Position numbers and translations under genes: made by a program
Shown here: piece after piece, positions 13,639-20,088 of the stretch
Position numbering within the stretch: position 1 is the first letter of the stretch
Layout of the letters: each line of letters starts with the position of its first letter
The notes under the pieces: model-generated
Database searches by the model: none
The model's input: the letters and a program-made list of their open reading frames with translations, nothing else
What the model was told of the DNA's origin: nothing
Source of the DNA: an uncultured Eubacteriales bacterium
Lineage (GTDB): Bacteria; Bacillota; Clostridia; Lachnospirales; Anaerotignaceae
Direction: 5' to 3'
Length of the DNA: 21,050 nucleotides
NCBI GenBank assembly: GCA_900546215.1
Contig: URCD01000034.1
Span: 1-21,050 of the forward strand

Positions 13639-14829
13639 ATGCAGGACTGGCTTATTAAAAAATTTATAAAAAATTATGACAACATACATGACCTAACAGT
13701 CAGAACAGCATACGGCAAGCTGTCAGGAAAGGTAGGCATATTCTGCAACACACTGCTCTTTGCTGGTAAATTTTTTGTCGGCACAATAGCAGGCAGCGTT
13801 TCCATTACCGCCGACGCGGTAAATAACCTTTCGGACGCCGCCTCAAGCATTATAAGCCTGATAGGCTTTAAAATGGCAGAAAAGCCCGCTGACGAGGATC
13901 ACCCATACGGACACGCCAGATATGAGTATCTGTCCGGGCTTACTGTCGCTGTTATGATAATACTTATCGGCTTTGAGCTTTTCAAAAGCAGTCTGAACAA
14001 GGTGCTTCATCCATCGGCTGTTGATTTCAGCTGGGTTGCCGTCGGAGTGCTTATAGGCTCTATCCTTCTGAAGCTATGGATGGCGCTTTTTAACCGCTCT
14101 ATGGGAAGAAAAATAAATTCGCAGGCATTAGAGGCCACTGCGGCCGACAGCAGGAACGACGTAGTATCCACGGGCGCCGTTTTAGCCGCCTCAGTAATAT
14201 CTCATTTTTGCAGCATAGAGCTCGACGGATACATGGGTATAGCGGTTGCAGTATTTATCCTTTACAGCGGTATGGGCCTTGTAAAAGATACCCTTGACCC
14301 CCTGCTTGGCAAAGCTCCCGACCCTGAGTTCGTGGATTATATACAAAACAAAATTATGTCCTATAAAGGAGTGCTAGGCACACACGACCTTATGATACAT
14401 GACTACGGCCCCGGCCGCCAGTTTGCCAGCGTTCATGTTGAAATGGCAGCTGAGGACAATGTTTTGGAAAGCCATGACGTTATAGATAACATAGAGCGCG
14501 ACTTTCTAAAAAATGACGGCCTTAACCTTATTGTTCATTACGACCCGATAGTGACCGGGGACGCGACGGTTAACGATTTAAGGTGCTGGCTGATGGAAAA
14601 GGTAAAGACAATCGATGAGAACCTGAGTATACACGACCTGCGTATTGTCCCGGGCACGTCCCACACAAATCTTATATTTGACTGTGTTATGCCCCATTCG
14701 CTTAATATGACGCCCTCGGAGCTGAAGTCTAAAATACGTAATCTTGTAAACCAAGAATATCCAAACTACTACTGCGTTTTGACAATAGACTCAAGCTATG
14801 CTGCTATGCCGCACACGCATGCGGATTAA
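13639..14829 (+). CDS. Cation diffusion facilitator (CDF) transporter with doubled C-terminal domain
   Basis: A 396-residue metal/proton antiporter that exports divalent cations such as zinc, iron or manganese from the cytoplasm. The membrane part (about 35-215) has the metal site residues in two helices: DAVNNLSDA (Asp59, Asp66) and TAADSRNDV (Asp170, Asp174). It also has the loop DEDHPYGHARYEY, typical of the family. The cytoplasmic part seems to contain two similar modules, one from about 248 (HDLMIHDYGPGRQFASVHVE) and one from about 331 (HDLRIVPGTSHTNLIFDCV), so it is longer than the usual 290-300-residue CDF. GGAGGT lies 10 bases before the ATG. It is monocistronic, ending in a clear terminator. 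Metal specificity cannot be read with confidence. Confidence 0.93.
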   Translation: MQDWLIKKFIKNYDNIHDLTVRTAYGKLSGKVGIFCNTLLFAGKFFVGTIAGSVSITADAVNNLSDAASSIISLIGFKMAEKPADEDHPYGHARYEYLSGLTVAVMIILIGFELFKSSLNKVLHPSAVDFSWVAVGVLIGSILLKLWMALFNRSMGRKINSQALEATAADSRNDVVSTGAVLAASVISHFCSIELDGYMGIAVAVFILYSGMGLVKDTLDPLLGKAPDPEFVDYIQNKIMSYKGVLGTHDLMIHDYGPGRQFASVHVEMAAEDNVLESHDVIDNIERDFLKNDGLNLIVHYDPIVTGDATVNDLRCWLMEKVKTIDENLSIHDLRIVPGTSHTNLIFDCVMPHSLNMTPSELKSKIRNLVNQEYPNYYCVLTIDSSYAAMPHTHAD

Positions 14830-14857
14830 AAAAAGCCCATTATGGGCTTTTTTATTT
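14829..14857 (+). terminator. Terminator of the cation transporter gene
   Basis: AAAAAAGCCCA (14829-14839) and TGGGCTTTTTT (14843-14853) form a stem with a TTA loop, followed by ATTTT. The hairpin begins directly at the end of the stop codon region. The A-run on the left also makes it usable in the other direction. Confidence 0.9.
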
Positions 14858-14925
14858 TCCATTTCTGCGGGCATATTTTTAAACAAACCATTTTTACCAA
14901 GTGTCAACGGGCAAGTCTTTTTCCT

Positions 14926-14954
14926 AAAAAAATCCGCGGGCTTATCCCGCGGAT
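14926..14954 (-). terminator. Leftward terminator (distal)
   Basis: On the minus strand ATCCGCGGG (14954-14946) pairs with CCCGCGGAT (14940-14932) across a 5-base loop and is followed by a run of T (14931-14926). It is a textbook intrinsic terminator for transcription coming from the SUKH-like gene, and it may also help stop rightward transcription. Confidence 0.85.
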
Positions 14955-14982
14955 CTTAGTTGTTTTTTATTGCTTAAATAGC

Positions 14983-15005
14983 AAAAAAGCGGCGCAAGAG
15001 GCCGC
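14983..15005 (-). terminator. Leftward terminator (proximal)
   Basis: On the minus strand GCGGC (15005-15001) pairs with GCCGC (14993-14989) around a 7-base loop and is followed by six T (14988-14983). It lies about 145 bases past the stop of the SUKH-like gene and 30 bases before a second leftward terminator. Confidence 0.7.
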
Positions 15006-15149
15006 ATATAGTTTTATACTATCACGTGAAAACCTTGATTTCAATTGTGCCCTGCTTGCCGCTATTGAAAACAACCATATAACTTGCTGTGCCTTAGTCC
15101 AAGAAGGCGTACTGCGCAAAATGCTCAAGACCTCACTTGAAATTAGTGT

Positions 15150-15662
15150 TTAACAACTTTTCTTTATGCCTAAAACATCATAGTATTCATCACTGAACTT
15201 GATATGACTATCATCAAATTCTTTTTGTATTGCCTTGACATATTCAAACGGATTTTCCATAGGGGATAAGTTCAACTCTCTGCTAAGTGTCAGTAATACC
15301 GCTTTTTGTTTCTCTGTCTGAATCGTGAGTTCTTCTTGTATGTGCTGCTCATATTGTTTTTTATCCATCCAAACTATCTGCTCAATTGGATTTGCCGAAC
15401 CACAGGCTAAAATCAATCGCATAAAGTCCGAAAAGCTCTTTGCAAGGGGATATACATTTTTATACGCACAACTTTCAGGATTTGATGCAAATACCATTTC
15501 ATCATATCCATCAATAAAGCAATAAAGGATGCATCCCTCAAATCCAACTATTTTTGCATTTGTTGGATAGCAAAAATAAGGCTCAGACAAGTCCCCGTCT
15601 TCTAAGGATATTAAACTGCCATCAACGCACAAATTTTTATATTTTTGGAACAATGTATTCAA
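15150..15662 (-). CDS. SUKH/SMI1-KNR4-like protein with TTG start (possible immunity protein)
   Basis: A 170-residue soluble protein. Its plan resembles SUKH-superfamily (SMI1/KNR4) proteins found as immunity partners of contact toxins. It has a glycine/aromatic core (AKIVGFEGCILYCFIDGYDEMVFASNPES), then SFSDFMRLILACGSANPIEQI (the usual F-x-x-F-L-R-L-L-x-x-G segment), and a C-terminal helix-rich tail with LSPMENPFEYVKAIQKEF. The assignment is from memory of such sequences, without a search. The start is TTG (15662-15660): GGGAGG lies 7 bases upstream and no internal ATG is better placed. No toxin gene is adjacent, so if it is an immunity protein it is an orphan. It is isolated between two poorly coding stretches. 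Confidence 0.7.
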   Translation of the reverse strand: MNTLFQKYKNLCVDGSLISLEDGDLSEPYFCYPTNAKIVGFEGCILYCFIDGYDEMVFASNPESCAYKNVYPLAKSFSDFMRLILACGSANPIEQIVWMDKKQYEQHIQEELTIQTEKQKAVLLTLSRELNLSPMENPFEYVKAIQKEFDDSHIKFSDEYYDVLGIKKSC

Positions 15663-15943
15663 CTTTTATCCTCCCAGCCTAATATAACTAATCTCCTGTG
15701 TGCTATATCCTCCAAAGGCTAATATCCATAGTCTAAGGCCAACCCGCATAAAAGTCAATTTTGCAACAGTATAGGCAAATGTTTGCTCCCATACTTATAA
15801 GTTCTTATATGCCTTTATATAATTTGGGCGGTATTTGAGCGGCAAACCAGCCTATTTTTCTATAGGTGTGTTTGATTAAAACCCTGCAACCATGCGCGTT
15901 TGTGGATATTTTGACCGCCTTGACTGGCTGAAAAAATGCTATT
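15663..15943. other. 281-base intergenic region upstream of the SUKH-like gene
   Basis: I see no gene here. On the minus strand TTGACT and TAGACT occur 17 bases apart, about 85-110 bases before the TTG start, and could be a weak promoter. A 10-bp palindrome ACTTATAAGT lies near 15794-15803. I see no clear terminator for the AEC gene that ends at 15944, so transcription from the right could read into this region. Confidence 0.4.
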
Positions 15944-16885
15944 TTATATAGTACAAAATCCTGCTAAAAACGAAAATACAACCGGCATTGTAAACAGACA
16001 TCCGACCGTAGTAGCCAAAAGGGATGCAACCGCATAATCCGGCGCGGCGTCATATTCCTGCGCGAGCACTGTAATTATGAGCATTGACGGAAGCATGGCA
16101 AATATTGTTCCAGCTAAAAGCATTTCATCGGATATAAGCCCAGTCGCCTTTAGAATGAAAAAAAATACAACGGGTACAACTATAAGCTTAATAGGAACAG
16201 TAAGGAATACCTTTGGCTTTTCAAATAGCTTTTTAAAGCCTCTTCTTCCTATATCCGCGCCTATATAGAGCAGACCTATGTACTTCTGCACGTTTCCAAC
16301 GCCTGTCATAGCCTCCCAGACCGTTCCTTTTGGTGTAAAGCCTGCAAATATAAGCGCAAGCGCAATTAAAAGAGCTACCGTTGACGGCGTTATCATTTTT
16401 TTAAAGCTTATCTGCGCCTTGCCCTTGCTGGCTGACAGTATGCCTACGCCGGCAGTCCACGTCATTATGGTTTCAACTATAATATAGGCCGCTATGTAAA
16501 GTCCGCTTCGTTCCGGAAAAACGGCTGTAAGAATAGGGAATCCAACCAGGGCGCTGTTTATAAACGAAGCAGAGCAGGCATGGCAGCCAAGCTCAGGCTG
16601 CTCAAGCTTCATAAGCTTTCCGCTTAAAAAGCCTATAAATATAGCTAACGCAAACATAAAAAACATAACGAACACAAAGGGCCACACCTGAAAAAGCTCA
16701 TCCCTTGTGCCGCCGTTGGCAACACTTGTCAGTATAAGAAAAGGAAGCGTAACCTTCATCATAAATTTCTGTATCTGATCCACGCACTCGCTTGTGATAA
16801 ATTTTGACTTAGCGGCCGCAAACCCAATTAAAAGCACTGTAGCGAAAAATATTATCTGCTGCAGTATTATCCCCTGTAAATCCAT
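15944..16885 (-). CDS. AEC family (auxin efflux carrier-like) permease
   Basis: A 313-residue polytopic membrane protein of the AEC group of secondary transporters, which includes bacterial malate, malonate and other organic-acid carriers. About ten hydrophobic helices are visible. The two halves are alike in the usual way: SASFINSALVGFPILTAVF in the first, and DEMLLAGTIFAMLPSMLIITV followed by DYAVASLLATTVGCLFTMP in the second, which are the conserved broken-helix regions of the family. AGGGG lies 7-8 bases before the ATG. It is the last gene of a leftward cluster, 19 bases after DUF951. The substrate cannot be deduced from sequence. Confidence 0.92.
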   Translation of the reverse strand: MDLQGIILQQIIFFATVLLIGFAAAKSKFITSECVDQIQKFMMKVTLPFLILTSVANGGTRDELFQVWPFVFVMFFMFALAIFIGFLSGKLMKLEQPELGCHACSASFINSALVGFPILTAVFPERSGLYIAAYIIVETIMTWTAGVGILSASKGKAQISFKKMITPSTVALLIALALIFAGFTPKGTVWEAMTGVGNVQKYIGLLYIGADIGRRGFKKLFEKPKVFLTVPIKLIVVPVVFFFILKATGLISDEMLLAGTIFAMLPSMLIITVLAQEYDAAPDYAVASLLATTVGCLFTMPVVFSFLAGFCTI

Positions 16886-16904
16886 CTTTTTACCCCTAAC
16901 AAGT

Positions 16905-17102
16905 TTATTCTTCCGTCTTTTGTGCCGGCCTGACTATCTTTTTAACGCTCTTTTCAAACTTTGCCCTTGGAAGCATAACCATATGTCCGCAGCCGCAGCA
17001 CTTCATCCTGAAATCCATTCCCACACGCAGCACTTCCCATTCGTTTGAGCCGCAGGGATGTGTTTTTTTCATCTGTACTATATCTCCTACCGAAAAATCC
17101 AT
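16905..17102 (-). CDS. DUF951 family small protein
   Basis: A 65-residue protein with the full DUF951 pattern: DFSVGDIVQMKKTHPCGSNE, then WEVLRVGMDFRMKCCGCGH and VMLPRAKFEKSVKKI. It has four cysteines (one in HPCG and three in KCCGCG), which may bind zinc, and a small beta-rich, SH3-like fold is likely. The function is not established. It follows the MscS gene by one base. The DUF951-MscS pairing is commonly seen in Firmicutes genomes, which supports both calls. Confidence 0.9.
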   Translation of the reverse strand: MDFSVGDIVQMKKTHPCGSNEWEVLRVGMDFRMKCCGCGHMVMLPRAKFEKSVKKIVRPAQKTEE

Positions 17103-17103
17103 A

Positions 17104-17913
17104 TTAAAGCCCTCCGCCTGTTTCTATAATGCGTACCGTCCTTTGAGGGTACGGTATGTTTATTCCCTCTTTATCAAACCTCTTTTTGATACGAAGCCTA
17201 AGCTCCCTCTCAACTCCGAAGTTTTCCTTAACATTGCACCTTGCTACAATTCTAATTGTAACCGCTGAATCGTCAAGGGAGTTTATGCCGAGCACATCAG
17301 GCTCGGCCTGAAGCCCTTGAACCTCCTGCCATGCCGACGCCATTTCATCCTTAAGCACCTGGATAACTCTGTCTATATCCTCCTCATAGGCGACCCCTAT
17401 ATCCACCATAGCGTTCATAAAGTCCTTGCATTTATTTGTTACAGTTGATATTGTGCCGTTTGGAACGATATATACCGTACCGTCCACACTTCTTAAGCGT
17501 GTTGTTCTCATAGTTACTACTTCAACAGTTCCGGTACAGCCGTTTATGGTTACTATATCGCCTACATGGAACTGCTCCTCTATTATTATAAACAGCCCGG
17601 CTATAAGGTCCGATACAACATTCTGCGCGCCTAAGCCTATAGCTACCGCTATGGAGCCTGAAACCGCGGCAAGCGAGGCTGTTGATACCCCAAGCTGGTT
17701 TAATATGCTGAGCACGGCTATAAAGTAAATACCGAATTTAAGAAGGCTTGATGTAATCGACTTAAGTGTTTCGGCCTTGGCGGCGCTTTTAATAACTACC
17801 TTATTTTTAGCCGAAAAAATCTTATCGGTTATCCATTTGCTGATTCTTGCCGCCAGATAACATATAACGGCTATAACCACACAGTAAATTATTTTTTTCC
17901 AAACTAGCGACAT
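17104..17913 (-). CDS. Small-conductance mechanosensitive channel (MscS family)
   Basis: A 269-residue MscS-type channel that opens under membrane tension and releases solutes on osmotic downshock. Three membrane helices are visible (about 7-27, 52-74 and 77-110). The pore helix TM3 shows GSIAVAIGLGAQNVVSDLIAG, with the glycine/alanine pattern lining the pore. The beta domain FHVGDIVTINGCTGTVEVV and the segment TVYIVPNGTISTVTN follow, and then the cytoplasmic alpha/beta part. Length and layout are those of the simple three-helix channels. GGGAGG lies 8 bases before the ATG, which overlaps the end of the preceding gene by 10 bases, indicating co-translation. Confidence 0.94.
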   Translation of the reverse strand: MSLVWKKIIYCVVIAVICYLAARISKWITDKIFSAKNKVVIKSAAKAETLKSITSSLLKFGIYFIAVLSILNQLGVSTASLAAVSGSIAVAIGLGAQNVVSDLIAGLFIIIEEQFHVGDIVTINGCTGTVEVVTMRTTRLRSVDGTVYIVPNGTISTVTNKCKDFMNAMVDIGVAYEEDIDRVIQVLKDEMASAWQEVQGLQAEPDVLGINSLDDSAVTIRIVARCNVKENFGVERELRLRIKKRFDKEGINIPYPQRTVRIIETGGGL

Positions 17914-18587
17914 CCTTTGTACCTCCCGGCGGCATCTATAAACGCCATGAATATTTTAAAATGCTCCTCAATACTGCATAAAAGCTCCGGATGCCACTGG
18001 ACACCCAGAACGAATTTTTTTCCGCACGCTTCAACAGCCTCAATAAAGCCATCATCGGACACAGCCGAAACAAGGCCCTGAAATCCCTCTCCTACCGCCT
18101 GATGATGAAAGGAGTTGACCTCAAGGCTGTCCATATTTGTTATACTCTTAAGAAGCGAACCGTTTTCTATTTTTACACTGTGGTATGTCTGAGTCTTTGG
18201 TCTGTCCTGCATGTGCCCTTCCATATGCTGTATTATATGAGCACCCATAACGGCGCCTATAACCTGCATTCCCCTGCATATACCAAGCACAGGCAAATTC
18301 TTCTCCATGGCCAGCCTTAAAAGCTCGAACTCAAACGCGTCCCTTGCCCTTGAAATCTGACCATGTCCCGATGGGTCAGCCTCATCACCCGTTAGGGCAG
18401 GCTCAATATCCCCTCCGCCGGCAAAAAGTATTCCGTCCGCCCGTTCTGCAATATCCCTCGCATTTCCGTAATCCGAAGTGAAGGCAATGCCTCCGGCACT
18501 GTAAACAGCCTTGCAGTAGGCTCTTGACAGCTTAATTTCATCCTCTGTTTCATTAATTGACGGCGACACAATTATTAAAGGCCTCAT
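17904..18587 (-). CDS. Gamma-glutamyl-gamma-aminobutyrate hydrolase-like (PuuD/peptidase C26) protein
   Basis: A 227-residue class I glutamine-amidotransferase-fold hydrolase. The triad is visible: the nucleophile Cys104 in LGICRGMQVIG, and His199 and Glu201 in VLGVQWHPELL. The family's ILFAGGGDIEPALTG and SFHHQAVG stretches are also present. Known members cleave gamma-glutamyl bonds (PuuD removes glutamate from gamma-glutamyl-GABA in putrescine breakdown), but no polyamine genes are here, so the substrate is open. The frame opens at a TTG (18641); I start at the ATG at 18587 (MRPLIIVSPSI), which has GGGAG at good spacing and gives the normal length. It lies 74 bases after the carboxypeptidase gene and heads the MscS-DUF951-AEC series. 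Confidence 0.88.
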   Translation of the reverse strand: MRPLIIVSPSINETEDEIKLSRAYCKAVYSAGGIAFTSDYGNARDIAERADGILFAGGGDIEPALTGDEADPSGHGQISRARDAFEFELLRLAMEKNLPVLGICRGMQVIGAVMGAHIIQHMEGHMQDRPKTQTYHSVKIENGSLLKSITNMDSLEVNSFHHQAVGEGFQGLVSAVSDDGFIEAVEACGKKFVLGVQWHPELLCSIEEHFKIFMAFIDAAGRYKGCR

Positions 18588-18661
18588 ATTATAACTCCCA
18601 AAAACAGCTTTACTCTGTATTTTATCATATAAATCCGCCAAAATATACTCTCTTTATGAAA

Positions 18662-19993
18662 TTATTTCATTAAATCTCCATACAGAGCCGCCGTATCTGT
18701 AAACCTTTCCTCCTCTGTACCTCCCATAACCGCGCATATATATGTCTTAGAATTTATTTTCGCCGAGGAAATGAGGCATGCCCCAGCCAAATCGCTCGTA
18801 CCTGTCTTTATCCCGGTCACACAGTCCATATAATAGATACTGTCAGGATTAAGCATTTCATTCGTATTATAATAGCTTACCTCTTTTCCTCCTGTCCAAA
18901 TATCATATTTGCTGTACTGGCCTGCAATTTCCATAAGCTTGTCCGACTTGACAAACTCCCCTGCTATTTTAACCATATCCTCAGCCGTGGTATATTGCCC
19001 TTTAGAATCATAGCCGTCGGGAGATTTAAATACGGAGTCGGCCGCTCCTATTAGAGAAGCCTTGCTGTTCATTTCCTCCACAAACGCCTCTATAGCGGCT
19101 GATGTTTCTGCGTTATTGTCATTCAGTATTTTCCTTCCCGTATAAGCGGCCAGAACATAGGCCGCATCGTTTCCGGAGGGCAGAAGCAAGGCCGTAAGCA
19201 GCTGCTCTATATTAAGCGTATCTCCGATATACACCTGCGCCCTGGATGCGTCCGCCGCCACAAGTCTTACCTCATCACCTGCTGTCACATTCTCGTCCAT
19301 TTCACAGTATTCAAGTACAACAAGCGCCGTAAGTATTTTGGCTGTGCTGGCAGGCGCAGTCCTTTTATCACTGTTTTTACCGAACAGCTCCTCACCTGTA
19401 TCTGCATCTATAAGATATACACATTCCGACATTGTCTGTGCGTCTCCTTTGTCCTTATACACGGCGTATGAAAACGGCACAGCCGTCCCCATGCCCTGGG
19501 CCAGCGAGGCTGCTGCAACGATAACCGCTAGAAAATTTATTCCGGCGGAATCCGAGCTCTTTCTCTTATAGCCCTCTCCTTTTTTTATAAAAACTCCTAC
19601 GTTTCTTTTAATTTTAGGCGAAAGCTTGATTATAAGCTTTCCTAAAGGCCATCCGGCCATTATACACGCAAAGCTTAAGCCTGTTATCACAGCGTTAATT
19701 CTTCCCGTTCTCGCCAATTCCAATGCAGCGGACAGCGCGCAAAGTACTGCGCCGCATACTGCCAGCGCCAGCGGATTTCTGTATTTATTAAATCCAAGCA
19801 CAAGGCACACTCCTATAAGGATATATGTCCAGCCCTCAGCCTCTGTTTTAAATATAAGCGTCACAAGCACCGCAAGAAAAGCAAGCATAATTCTGTGGAG
19901 CGCGGTTGTCCTTTCTCCTCCCGCCTTAAGCTTAATCCAATATATAACCGCGAACAGCACTGCCGCCCCCGCAGTAAAAATAAAATTCTGCAT
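18662..19993 (-). CDS. Serine-type D-Ala-D-Ala carboxypeptidase (S11) with polytopic membrane N-terminus
   Basis: A 443-residue enzyme that should remove the terminal D-alanine from peptidoglycan stem peptides, outside the cell. The three active-site motifs are intact: SxxK at Ser216-Lys219 (APASTAKILTAL), SGN at 273-275 (LLPSGNDAAYV) and KTG at 396-398 (GIKTGTSDLAG). Unlike ordinary DacA/PBP5-type enzymes, which have one signal peptide and a C-terminal anchor, the first 175 residues contain about six hydrophobic segments (3-21, 36-48, 56-68, 74-93, 100-121, 152-172). The protein ends soon after the catalytic domain, without the PBP5 C-terminal domain. A GGGAGG ribosome site lies 7 bases before the ATG, inside the hairpin at 20001-20035. 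It follows a VanS-like kinase gene, which suggests regulation by wall stress. Confidence 0.92.
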   Translation of the reverse strand: MQNFIFTAGAAVLFAVIYWIKLKAGGERTTALHRIMLAFLAVLVTLIFKTEAEGWTYILIGVCLVLGFNKYRNPLALAVCGAVLCALSAALELARTGRINAVITGLSFACIMAGWPLGKLIIKLSPKIKRNVGVFIKKGEGYKRKSSDSAGINFLAVIVAAASLAQGMGTAVPFSYAVYKDKGDAQTMSECVYLIDADTGEELFGKNSDKRTAPASTAKILTALVVLEYCEMDENVTAGDEVRLVAADASRAQVYIGDTLNIEQLLTALLLPSGNDAAYVLAAYTGRKILNDNNAETSAAIEAFVEEMNSKASLIGAADSVFKSPDGYDSKGQYTTAEDMVKIAGEFVKSDKLMEIAGQYSKYDIWTGGKEVSYYNTNEMLNPDSIYYMDCVTGIKTGTSDLAGACLISSAKINSKTYICAVMGGTEEERFTDTAALYGDLMK

Positions 19994-20000
19994 AATAAAA

Positions 20001-20042
20001 CCTCCCTGCTGATTAAATACTATCAGCCAGAGAGGCTTCTTT
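20001..20042. terminator. Hairpin between kinase and carboxypeptidase genes that buries the ribosome site
   Basis: On the minus strand CCTCTCTGGCTGAT (20035-20022) can pair with ATCAGCAGGGAGG (20013-20001), giving about 13 pairs with one bulged G and one G-T wobble around an 8-base loop. The 3' arm contains the GGGAGG ribosome site of the carboxypeptidase gene, and TTTTATT follows, so it looks like a leftward terminator or attenuator. On the plus strand the stem is followed by CTTCTTTTTTT, so it is also a good rightward terminator. Confidence 0.6.
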
Positions 20043-20088
20043 TTTTAATATGAGCTTGTTAATTCATTAAGAAAAAATATAGAAAATC

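Larger units (their letters stand above)
14830..15149. other. 320-base region without a convincing gene: terminators and a weak ORF
   Basis: This stretch separates the cation transporter from the convergent SUKH-like gene. It holds the transporter's terminator, two leftward terminators (14926-14954 and 14983-15005), and a small TTGCT-AGCAA palindrome at 14970-14984. A plus-strand frame runs to a stop at 15151-15153; its last 45 codons (SFILSRENLDFNCALLAAIE...) look slightly protein-like, but it has no ribosome site and its first part runs through the terminators. I do not call it a gene. Confidence 0.6.

Noticed and set aside
14842..15153. Plus-strand open frame of 103 codons whose last third vaguely recalls an ankyrin-type repeat
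   Set aside because: It has no ribosome site, its first part runs through three hairpins including two leftward terminators, and the similarity is too weak. It is kept only as a possible remnant.
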